64,000 nt of DNA from Cycas panzhihuaensis (Eukaryota > Cycadophyta). A model generated the notes under the pieces. That model saw nothing but the letters and a program-made list of their open reading frames with translations. It was not told the origin of the DNA and made no database searches. Made by a program: the position numbers and the translations under genes. Numbering within the stretch: the stretch's first letter is position 1; each line of letters starts with the position of its first letter. The stretch lies in assembly GCA_023213395.1 (NCBI GenBank), contig CM041465.1, forward strand, positions 205,227,741-205,291,740, read 5' to 3'. Below are positions 10,945 through 20,281 of the stretch, piece by piece.

Positions 10945-13744
10945 ACGGTGATGCTATTGTCTATTTTCTGGTTTTAGTTGCTCAAATATCTTACGAAACA
11001 TATCTATATGACTGCTCATTGAGATTCTGGCGAGCTCACCTATCTGCTGGAGAAGACGGATCTGGATTCCATCCACTGTGAAGAAAGATCTCCCGCTCGG
11101 AAGTTTGCACTCAAACTAGGTTCTTCGTTTCCTTTTATTTTTCAAACATATAAATAAATAAATGTTTTGATATATGCATTTTACTCTATACTTTGATCTT
11201 CTGTACTGGATTATTAGCTATCTTCAGATCCATTGTTCAGTTTTCATATATTGACTCTGTCGTTATATTATTCATTATTTATATTTGTCATTATATATTC
11301 CTTGTTCTTCTTTGTTTGCCATCATTACTGCATTATTATTGGCCTGTGTTTCATACCTACTCCGTCTATCCATTCTCTGTGCCGTGCATACCTGTTTCCG
11401 TTTCCATATTTACATCTACTGACTTCGCTCCGTGTCAATCCTCTCTCCGTCTTGCCTATACGCCTCTACATAGCACTCTATACTGCTGCGTTTTCGGCGC
11501 TAAGCCTCGGGTTCATTATTGTGCCTCCGTTGATTTCATTGTTCGCCCTATTCAATCCTCCCACCTTGTGCATTTCAGCGCTAAGCCTCAGGTTCAGTAT
11601 TGTGTCCCCTGTTGATATCATTGGTATTTTGTGTTCGCCGCCTCGGGTTCTCCCGTTTGTCTCTGCGTCACCCTTTCGGCGCGCAGCCTCGGGCCAGACG
11701 CCCTTTCATTTCCGTTGTTTTTGAATCGCCGTTGCGTGTTCAAACAGTCCGTTCCGTTCTATTATTCATTGTGTTGATATCTCTACGTTCACCGTTCTTC
11801 GGTATTGTGCGTTGATCTCACAGTCCGTTCCATTGATTGTATTTGCCTCGGGGCTGCTATCGTTTCGCGTCTATATGCGATCGTATTTCATGTTGTATAT
11901 TCGCGTTTTACGTTGTGATACATTGGCATATTTGCGTTGTCGTTCATTCTTGATATTATATATATTTGCGTTGCTATTTATTATATGTTTGTGATTATAT
12001 TAATCATGTTATATTTCCGTTTATATACTTACTATTGCATTGTTATTATTTAGTTTTATTTATTATATGTTTTAAAATTCGGTTTTAAAAGGTTTACGTT
12101 CTGGTTTTTACTCGACGAGGGAGTTCACCTTCCTGGTATCGGAGGTTTTACATTGCTCGGGTTTTGGGTTCAATCCCGATTCACCCATCTTCAGACACTT
12201 TTTTAATAAGTGTTTTTCAATTTTAAACTTTATTTTTTTAAAATTTTATTTTTCTATAGAGTTATTGGCACTTTTATGGCCATAACTTCCCTCTGGCTCA
12301 TCGGTTTCAGATGAAACCTACGTCAATAGATCAAAATTTTTTCGTACACCGATTTCAACTGGTCATAAGACCAATTTGGTGCCCATTTGACTTTGTTTTG
12401 ACCATTTTAACATTCACTTTCAAAATTTCAGCAGTTTTTACATTTTTAACAAAATCAGTTTTAGAACTGGCTATCATTTATTTCTGGTAAATTATTTTGT
12501 GTCCAAATTTTCTCCATAGCGATCTACGTCATATAGACTTTAATACCCATATTTTACTTCAATTTTTTGAGTTCATATTCACTAATTTTTTAATCGTTGA
12601 AATAAGAAATTTAGTGGTTTTTGCCTATTTTTTAACATTCTTCATAAACACACTTGTTACATTTTTCACTATAACTTTTGCAATTTTTATCAGATTTCAA
12701 TTCCGTCAGCTTTGTTGGGAAGCCGACTCATTTCTCTTCATTGTGACATATTTTTCTATATATTTTGACACATTTTTCTTATATTTCAAATCAGTCAAAT
12801 TTGAGGTATCCTATTTGCTATAAATCTGCTGTTTTGTTACACCTTTTAATATGTTTTTCAAAATTTTTACTTGAAAGAACATTGAGTACTTCATAAACAA
12901 TATTTGATCCTTTGTTCAACTTTTTCTAAAAGTTAAATAGTACTTTTATGCAATTTTTGCCTACCCTACTCCTGTTAGGCTCCATAAGGAGGTCCATATC
13001 TTTGCATTATTTAAATTATGATTTATTGGTATCCATTTTCAAAACCGTTTATTTTATTGGATTCATATCTCATCAATCTACATATTGATAAAATTTTAAG
13101 CTATTTTGACATTATTCAATATAGTTTTCAATCTGTTAAAGTTGAGCATATACATATATCCTAACAAGGTTGTCTTCTTTCAAAATTTTTAAAGAAAACT
13201 CTAGTTCATATTTCATTGTTTACTTAAAGTTTCTGCTTGATATTTCTACAAGTATTTTACATTGTTTTGAACTAGCATTTATCTATAAGGTAATATATAT
13301 TTTTTTCTCAAAGAAAAGTTATTCTTACATAAAAAGGTTCTTTTACATTGAAGATTTATATTACTCATTTAAGAAATTGGCATCTTTTGAAAACTATTTA
13401 TTCTCAAAAGTTTATTTCAAGTCTTGCATAAGTGAAAAGTTTTAAGCATCATTACTTTCTTATTGATCATTATACTTTTGTATCAAAGTTGTTGAAAAAT
13501 ATCATCTTTCTTGCACTTATAAAACGAAAATTGCATTTCTTTTCAAAGGCATATTACATTTGTTTAAAGGACATTATTTAAAAAAAAAAAAAAAAAAAAA
13601 AGAGAGTTTTTTGTAAAAGTTTTCATTTCATCTTGCTTAGAGCATTTTTTTTATCAAAGGAATTTTTCTTTTTCTAAGCAAGACCACATTGCTAAATAGT
13701 TTAAGTTTCACATTAAATAAGATAATTCTGAATTGAACCACACA
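10945..13744 (+). other. Element B long leader, variable part
   Basis: This is about 2.8 kb of leader with no copia domain. The first kilobase (11100-12100) is pyrimidine-rich and CpG-rich and carries imperfect direct repeats. After about 12180 it becomes very T-rich, with an A-run at about 13579-13600. Overlapping open frames of 140 and 163 codons (11193-11724) are hydrophobic and look compositional. A B-box-like GGGTTCAATCCCG at 12166-12178 is followed by six T at 12199-12204. The spacing between LTR and gag is far longer than the few hundred bases or less of many copia elements. Confidence 0.7.
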
Positions 13745-14200
13745 TTTTTACCAGCCTTGCAAGGGGAACGGTTAGGACCCCTGAAGTTACCACCCTGCAC
13801 ACGCTAATCAGCCTACTCATATTGGATGAGGACAGCCATTAGCTATCAGGTGTATACGGTGGCAGGCTGAGGTGCAGAACCTTTTCATCTTATGGTGTTT
13901 GGAGACTAAGGCTAGACCTGGAGAGGGTGAGCGCCTTTGGTTCGAGAACCTTCACCGCTAGATCTGTCGTTAAGCATAAATCTGGCGCAGGTGGACCAAC
14001 AATTCAGGGGGGTGTCAAAGCCTTCTTAGCAGCCCACGTACTGAGGTATATAGAGCCTAGCGCTCCGTACTGATATAAAGGGTCCCTGTTTTGCCATCTG
14101 TGGGTAGGCGCCATTGACAGAATAGCAACCGAAGGTTACCCCAGGAGAAACATAAACTTAGAGCCTAGTAGCATTTCTAGGTCCTAGTTCATTTGCTCAA
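13745..14200 (+). promoter_or_regulatory. Conserved GC-richer leader block before gag
   Basis: This block of about 450 nt stands out in base composition from the T-rich leader. It aligns from end to end, by eye, with the minus-strand sequence 28870-29345 upstream of gag in element C. Shared landmarks in order: ACCACACATTTTT, AAGGGGAA followed by a GACCCCT-like run, AAGTTACCACCC, CTATNAGGTGTA, GTTTGGAGAC, TAGAC followed by a GAG-rich run, AAGCATAA, and TACTNAGGTATATAGAG. It has no long open frame. A structured RNA, packaging or translation-control role is inference. It ends about 120 bp before the gag ATG. Confidence 0.6.
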
Positions 14201-14324
14201 AACTTTGAAAACCTTGGGATATATATTTGGAAATCATTTCTTTCATTTAAAGTTCTTTCAAATTTTCTACATTTAAATAGTTTTGCTATTGCATTTATCA
14301 CATTTCATACAACTTTAATTTAAA

Positions 14325-15480
14325 ATGACGTCTAGTTTTGGGAATATGATTATTCCTAAATTTGATGGAAATAATTTTCTTAACTGGAGTAGGAGGATGA
14401 GGCCCATCCTCATAGCAAATGAAATGTGGGATATAGTAAGAACTGGTTACAATGACTTAGGATCTAATCCAACTGATACTGAAAAAGCTACATACAAAGA
14501 AAATGTCAAAAAGGATAATGAAGCCTTAGCCCTTATTTTTTGCGCTTCGGAAGATCATGTTTTCCCACGAGTTAATGAATCCATTAAGTCCAAAGAGGCT
14601 TGGGATACTTTACAGCTTATATACGAAGGGGCTGCGTCATCTAAACTATAAAACTTAAGAAGTAAGTTCGAAAATTTACATATGATGCCTCATGAATCAA
14701 TAACTGAATTTATGACCAAGATTCAAGATATAGTTAACCAAATGAGGTCCCTTGGGGATACCTTAACTGAACAAAGAGTAGTTGAATGGATCCTTCGATG
14801 TATAGGAGCCGTTAGACGCTTTGAAATGGTAGCTACTAGTATTAGTGTATCTAAAGACCTAAGTACCCACAAAATAGAATAACTTACTGCTATGCTCATG
14901 TCCATAGAAGAGCAACAAGCTGCCAATTAAACTTTAGAACATGCCTTTGCTACAAAGGCCAACATTCAATCTAACCCTCAAGATGGCACCTCAAAACAAA
15001 ACGAATCTCCTCTTAGGCGAAAAGATGAAAACCCTAGAAATGAACCTAGACAAAATCCTCCACGATACCAAGCTCCTCATACTAGACAAGGAGGACCCCC
15101 ACGACATGAAAACTCTCCAAGACATTCGAACACTCAAAGAAACCTTAACCAACGAAGACAAGTTGAAAATCATTCTTGTTGTCCACATTATCATGGGAAC
15201 CCACAACCTTCTAGAACACCTCAAAACTATCGTGACCAACTAAGAAATAATCATACTCAATTCTATGAGGAAAGGGGGAGACCTCTCAAGTTTGATCGCT
15301 CTCCACCAAGGAATCAAAATCTTAGTTATAGAAAAAGAGATCAACTATATTGCACTTATTGTCGTAGAAATGGTCACAATGAAGATAAGTATTTTTCAAA
15401 ACATGGACCACCCTCTAGAGGACATGTGTCAAATACATCAGAATCTAAAATCAACAATCGGTTATTTCTATCTAGTTTTT
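14325..15480 (+). pseudogene. gag: Element B gag (UBN2-type, zinc knuckle)
   Basis: Nucleocapsid protein of copia particles, which binds element RNA. The ATG at 14325 begins MTSSFGNMIIPKFDG, the standard start in this family, followed by FLNWSRRM and the helical gag domain to about residue 200. A long basic Pro/Gln/Arg-rich stretch (about 14985-15330) follows, then a zinc knuckle, CTYCRRNGHNEDK, at about 15348-15386. The last Cys of this CCHC motif is Tyr (TAT). Stops are TAA at 14649, 14880 and 14928, the first two at Gln positions of the family and the third probably so. The frame is unbroken apart from these stops. The gag domain is closely similar to that of element C. Gag and pol form one frame with no separate start. 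Confidence 0.93.
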
Positions 15481-15794
15481 CAGCCATAGAAGAAGAAGAC
15501 GATAGTTGGTACATTGATTCCGGTTGTTCCACCCACATGACCTATAAAGAACAATTATTTCAAACTTTGGATGTAAATAAGAAAGGGTCTATTATGTTTG
15601 GAGACAACACCTCTCACGAATCGATTGGAAAATGTAACATTGCCTTATTGATTGATAATGGTGAATATAAATATTTAAATGATGTTCTATACGTCCCTGC
15701 TTTAAAGAAAAACTTACTATCGGTAGGACAGATGATGGGACAATATTATAAAATAATCTTTGACAACGGCGAATGTGTCATTAAAGACAAATGA
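15481..15794 (+). pseudogene. Element B aspartic protease
   Basis: Retrotransposon aspartic protease that would cut the Gag-Pol polyprotein. It carries the active-site motif DSGCSTHM after WYI at about 15506-15540, preceded by an acidic EEEDDS stretch. The frame continues from gag without a break. It runs through MFGDNTSHESIGKCN, LNDVLYVPALKKNLLS and GQMMGQYY, the link into the pre-integrase region. A TGA at 15792-15794 ends the open stretch. The codon is at a position best explained as an Arg CGA changed to TGA. The active-site triad itself looks intact. Confidence 0.92.
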
Positions 15795-16737
15795 CAAAAT
15801 GAAGCTATTGTTGCTAGGGGTATCATGACTAAAGATCGTTTATTTAAACTTACTATCACCCCCTCAGATACATATGCCCTTAGAACCACAACTACTATGG
15901 ATAGTGACCTATGGCATCGACGTTTGGCCACCTTAATTATACCGATTTAGCCCTCATGAAAAGCTTAAATATTGTTAATGGCTTGCCCCCTATTGATATT
16001 AATAAAGAGTTGTGTGAGGGATGCCTTCTTGGAAAACACCATAGAGAAAGTTTTCCAGTTTTAGCCATCGGGCATCGCCCCTCTTCAACTCGTATACAGA
16101 TATTTGTGGCCCAATGGCCCTCCTCATAGCGGTGCCAAATATTTCCTTACATTTATTGATGACTTTACAAGAAAGACTTGGGTGTTCTTTCTCAAATACA
16201 AATCGATGCTTTCGACCACTTTGTTGACTTCAAAACCTTCGTTGAGCGACAAAGTGGATATCATATCCTCTCCTTAAGATCAGATAATGGGGGAGAATTT
16301 ACCTCTAATATCTTCAAGGATTACTGTATCCAACATGGGATTAGGCGACAACATACCAACCCCTACACCCCACAACAAAATGGTGTAGCTGAAAGGAAAA
16401 ACAGAACTATCGTAGAAATGGCACGTTGTATGCTTAAAGATAAAAACTTAGGCCATGAATTTTGGGCTGAAGCAGTCCATACTGCAGTCTATTTACTTAA
16501 TCGATGTTCCACAAAAGCAGTTAGGGGGAAGACACCAGAAGAAGCATGGACAGGTTATAAACCTAGTATCCGTCACCTTAAGGTATTTGGCTGTTTAGCC
16601 TATGCCCACATTCCTGACCAAAGAAGAACCAAATTAGATGATCATAGTGTAAAATGTATCTTTATTGGATATAGTGAATCGTCAAAATCTTACAAAGTTT
16701 ATGATCCCAAATCCTGAAAAGTTATACTGAGTAGGGA
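15795..16737 (+). pseudogene. Element B pre-integrase and integrase
   Basis: The integrase would insert the cDNA. The pre-integrase part has LWHRRL near 15910-15928, then a one-base loss near 15926-15930 moves the frame. GHLNYTDL and CEGCLLGKHH (about 16012-16041) follow in the new frame. Between about 16055 and 16180 two or more small indels disturb the stretch holding the first catalytic Asp. From 16178 the frame is open again: LRSDNGGEF at about 16274-16300 (second Asp), PYTPQQNGVAERKNRT near 16360-16407 (Glu), EFWAEAV, AYAHIPDQ and the GYSESSKSYKVYDP C-terminal box. A TGA at 16715-16717 replaces a likely Arg CGA codon. Confidence 0.93.
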
Positions 16738-17743
16738 TGTCAAATTTCAAGAAGACACCTACTATCAAAATAACCACGAACAACAAAAGGACATTACCAT
16801 TAAGTTTAATGCATCAAATACAACCAAATATGTGCCTCCTATGTGGAGAAACTCTCTGGAAACTACTAGGGAAACAACATCACCTCAACCACCATCACAA
16901 CCCCTACCCAAATGGGTTCAACGCAATCATGACTTAGGAAATATATTAGATAACAATCGAAGATCTACACGTTCACACAAAGTTAACTTTGCTCTAATGA
17001 GTAAGTTACTTGAAAGTCATGAGCCTCAAACTTTTGTTGAGGCTAATCAACATGAGTGCTGGCAAAAAGCCATGCAAGAGGAATATAAATCTATCGTTAA
17101 AAATGACACTTGGGAACTTGTAAACTTACCACCAAGAAAGAAAGCCATTGGAACCAAATGGGTTTATAAGACTAAGTTCCACTCTGATAGATCAATTGAT
17201 AAATATAAAGCTCATTTAGTTGCAAAAGGATATGCCTAAAGAGAAGGTATAGACTATACTGAAACATTTGCCCAAGTTGCTAGAATGGAATCAGTTCGCA
17301 TGATAATAAGCTTAGCCGCCCAAATGGGTTGGCCTATTTATCAAATGGATGTAAAAAGTGCTTTCTTAAATGGTTATATCCAAGAAGATATCTATGTCTC
17401 TCAACCCCTTGGTTTTGAAGTCAGGGGGGAAGAAAACAAAGTGTACAAGTTAAAGAAAGCATTATATGGTCTAAAACAAGCACCTAGGGCTTGGTATTCC
17501 TGTATCGACACATATCTTAAAGATCAAGGGTTTGAAAGATCTCAAGCAGATCCAAATCTATACACCAAAATTAAAGGAAATTCGATATTGATCGTAGGAC
17601 TTTACGTAGATGACTTAATTTATACCAGAAATGACTCCCAACTTTTAAGTCAATTTAAAGAAGCTATGTGTAAGGAATTTGAAATGACAGACTTAGGTCT
17701 TATGCACTACTTCCTAGGATTGGAAGTGTGGCAAGATAAATAA
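16738..17743 (+). pseudogene. Element B reverse transcriptase
   Basis: Copia reverse transcriptase, which copies element RNA into cDNA. A linker rich in Pro and Asn (16740-16960) leads to RSTRSHKVNFALMSK, then WVYKTKF at about 17160-17180, YKAHLVAKGYA, a TAA at 17237 (Gln position), and EGIDYTETFAQVARM. It continues with MDVKSAFLNG at about 17345-17374, EDIYVSQPLGFEV, YKLKKALYGLKQAPRAWY near 17443-17496, the catalytic YVDDLIY near 17605-17625, and MTDLGLMHYFLGLEV. A TAA at 17741 stands where Gln is likely. The polymerase Asp pair is intact. Only two stops interrupt a domain of normal length. Confidence 0.94.
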
Positions 17744-18547
17744 GGAATATTTATCTCTCAACGTAAATATATATTAGACCTTCTACAAAGATTTAATATG
17801 ACAAACTGTAAACCATTATCAATACCAGCAGAAATTAGAATTAAACTGTCTAAGACAGATGACTTAACTTCAGTTGATCCCACTCACTATAGACAACTGA
17901 TTGGTAGCCTACTTTATTTAACCTCTACTCGACCTGATATAACATATTCCGTAAGTGTTGTATCTAGATTTATGTAGGATCCAAAGACATCTCACTGGCA
18001 AGCTGCTAAAAGAATCCTCAGATACCTTAAAGGGACTTCAGACTTTGGATTATACTACAAACCTACATCGAGTTTCGATTAAGCGGTTATACTGATTCGA
18101 TTGATTGGTGATATTGATGATAGAAAATCTACCTCCGGTTATGCATTTAGTATGGGATCAACAGTAGTAGATTGGAGTACAAAGAGACAAAATACCGTTT
18201 CCTTATCCACAGCTGAAGCAGAATATAAAGCTGCAGTGTTAGGAGCCTGTGAATCAATCTGGTTAAGAAGACTCTTACAGGATTTTCAAATTAAACAATA
18301 AGGTCCCACTAAAATTTGGTGTGACAATCAGAGTGCCATTCAAATGACAAAAAATCCAGTATTCCATGGCAGAACAAAGCACATTGAAACTCAATACCAC
18401 TTCATTCGGGAACTTGTACAAGCAGAAGAGATAGAGTTGACTTATTGTAGCACCGAAGATCAAACAGCGGATATTTTTACAAAGGCCTTGGGAAAAATCA
18501 AGTTTGAAAAATTCAGAGATGATTTAGGAGTCATACACATTGGGCTT
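17744..18547 (+). pseudogene. Element B RNase H and pol C-terminus
   Basis: RNase H, which removes the RNA strand during cDNA synthesis. After the TAA at 17741 the frame carries ISQRKYILDLLQRFNM, PIDITYS-type linker residues (STRPDITYSVSVVSRFM), then TAG at 17975-17977 at a Gln position. Compensating indels near 18078-18100 disturb the GYTDSDW catalytic stretch. [24 protein letters not shown] (Glu) and WCDNQSAIQM (Asp) follow. A TAA at 18299 again lies at a Gln position. The end reads DIFTKALGKIKFEKF and stops near the polypurine tract. Confidence 0.92.
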
Positions 18548-18558
18548 ATGGGGGAGAA
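18548..18558 (+). promoter_or_regulatory. Element B polypurine tract
   Basis: ATGGGGGAGAA abuts the 3' LTR start TGTTGGGA. It is the plus-strand primer site and is well preserved. Confidence 0.92.
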
Positions 18559-18917
18559 TGTTGGGAATAATCCCAATGTTCGTGCACCAGAGCGCTTAGG
18601 GCCCCTCAAAGCCGCCTTTGAGGGCACCTTGAGCCGTTCAACAGCTGCCCTTAGGGCACCTTGAGCCGTTCAACAGCCACCCAGACCGACCACTCATATA
18701 AGGTACGTATCACCGTTATTTATTTTTAATATTTTTTCAAACTAACCTTAATTGTTGTGCAGCTAGGGTGATGGCACCTGATGCCTCCCCGAATTCTCTA
18801 TTTAAGGGTTGGGAATACCTCCCTGGTGTTTATTAACACCGCCACTCTATTGGAAATTGCCGTTGTACTCAAGATGAGAACGTCGTGATGTCCTGCTCTG
18901 CTCCTCCGGCTCCATCA
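18559..18917 (+). repeat. Element B 3' LTR
   Basis: Matches the 5' LTR throughout, from TGTTGGGAATAATCCC to GGCTCCATCA, with the TATA-like box at about 18799. It is 9 bp shorter in the repeat-rich U3 part. Substitutions against the 5' LTR are mostly transitions, several at CpG or CpNpG sites. Confidence 0.95.
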
Positions 18918-18922
18918 ATACA
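18918..18922. repeat. Right target-site duplication of element B (ATACA)
   Basis: Perfect copy of 10557-10561. After it, the interrupted element A resumes on the minus strand. Confidence 0.95.
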
Positions 18923-19540
18923 CCCTTTGTATACATCATCTAAGTAAGTAACCAACAATAATCCTTCTACCATCTTTAACCTCTTCAACAGTGTAATACT
19001 CCTATAATTAAGGTGATTGAGGTAATTGTTCTACAACTTAGTCACATCATCCGTGTTGGAAATAAAGGTGTAGGACTTCTTCTGAGACTGAAACGTTTCA
19101 AATACCTAGAAGTTGTCCTTGACTTTCCCAGTAGCTATGACAACAAAGTTTTGTTTTAGATCCTTAATTATGCATTTATCATCATAGAGCTCTACCTTCA
19201 TACCTTGTTTGTAGATCTCCTAGGCTAAAAGAATGTTCAATTGCATCTTCAGTACATAATACACTCTAGTAAATTTACCTCTTATAATGGAAACTTTGTC
19301 GATACCTTCTACTGACAAGATGCAAGCATCACCAAGGATAATATGAGCACCACTCTGATTTGAAGTCATCGTATCAAAGTTTTACCTCTGATAAGAAATA
19401 TGCTTATGTGCTCCAGAGTCAAGCACCTAATAATCTCTCTTATTAGATTAAACTTATAAGGCTTTTTCTTGGATGCAATGAGTAGTAATGTTCTTTCCTT
19501 TATCAGCCTAGTTGACTTTGCGCTTATCATGATGCTTGAA
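18923..19540 (-). pseudogene. Element A protease and pre-integrase (continued)
   Basis: This is the part of element A upstream of the B insertion, read right to left. The protease motif DSGAHKHISYQ is at about 19383-19415, with a stop at the preceding Trp (TAG). Then come the ILGDACI and SIIRGKFTRVYYVLKMQLN stretch (about 19235-19300) and the pre-integrase region leading to YLDDVYKG next to the B insertion. It joins 10556 across the insertion. Several Trp and Gln positions are stops. A working product is not possible. Confidence 0.8.
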
Positions 19541-20281
19541 CCAATAGTTCTTCTCACAGTGAACATCCTTCTTGAAGTAATTACATTTCTCGTTGAACTT
19601 CATTTTATATTGAGAACTTTCTCCTAACCTCTGTGTAATCTTCTCCTCCTTAGAGGCCTCCTTCCTCTAAGTTTTCATGGCTAGGGCCTGACTTGAACTA
19701 GAACCTCCAAGCATATCATGATGTTTGAGCTTGGCATCCTCCATTAGAATTAGATTTTTAAGCCTATCAAATATCTTTGCTTCCATCACTTCATCTCTAC
19801 CATAAATGTTTTAGAATGTGGCAAAGGTAGCTAGAAGTTTTGACATGATTATTATGAAAAGTAATGCATTATCAATCGAGTTCGACTTCAATTCCTCTAG
19901 CTTATTCTTCAAGTCCGTAATCTTGTTAAGGTAGGAGCTAATGTTATTATCATCCTCCACATGTGAGTTGAGTAATTCCAACATTAGTGCTAGACATCTA
20001 TTTGTCTACTTCTTTTGAAATATATCACATAGTTTTCTCTATATCTCTATTAATTCATCAAGATTATGAACCAATGCTCTCTGGTTCAGCACTAGTGATA
20101 GTTTTAATAGTCCCATGGCCATAAATTACTTCTCTTCAAGATGAATATGCTCCTTATGATCTAATGGAATCGCATCCACTTTCACATTAGTGATTCCCTA
20201 GAGTTGATTCACCATTAGAATAAGTTCCATATTAGCCTTCCACTCACTAAAATTGTTACCATTGAAGATAACTTTGTGCAT
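19541..20281 (-). pseudogene. gag: Element A gag
   Basis: Gag on the minus strand, with a likely start at 20281 (MHKVIFNGNNFSEWKANME), matching the family pattern of G-N-N-F/Y then W near the N-terminus. It ends with a degenerate zinc knuckle at about 19555-19600: a first Cys (CNY), then Phe, His and Tyr where Cys, His and Cys are expected. Stops are frequent in the middle part (about 19900-20120). Its sequence is clearly different from the gag of B and C, so A belongs to another copia family. Confidence 0.75.

Larger units (their letters stand above)
10562..18917 (+). mobile_element. Ty1/copia element B, near-complete (8,356 bp)
   Basis: This is the best-preserved element in the window. It has two LTRs (368 and 359 bp), a tRNA-Met PBS, a leader of about 3.4 kb, gag and pol, a polypurine tract and a perfect target duplication. 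Gag and pol run in the same frame from 14325 to about 15925. Small indels then change frame in the early integrase, after which pol continues in another frame to the end. The order PR-IN-RT-RH identifies copia. About nine stops and a few indels prevent expression. The LTRs differ by roughly 17 substitutions (mostly transitions) plus one 9-bp indel, so this is not a fresh insertion. Its CpG content is clearly higher than that of its surroundings. Confidence 0.96.

Noticed and set aside
11193-11815. Overlapping open frames of 140, 163 and 71 codons in the leader of element B as an extra gene
   Set aside because: The predicted proteins are hydrophobic and Ser/Phe-rich because the DNA is pyrimidine-rich, several frames are open at once, and no family motif or counterpart in element C is seen.
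14723-15239. Minus-strand open frames opposite gag of element B
   Set aside because: Shadows of the real gag frame on the plus strand, with no motif.
14325-18664. Stop codons reassigned to Gln (a variant genetic code), since TAA and TAG often sit at Gln positions
   Set aside because: TAG also stands at Trp positions and TGA at Arg positions in the same set of elements, and protein motifs decay in parallel. C-to-T deamination explains all three, while reassignment does not.
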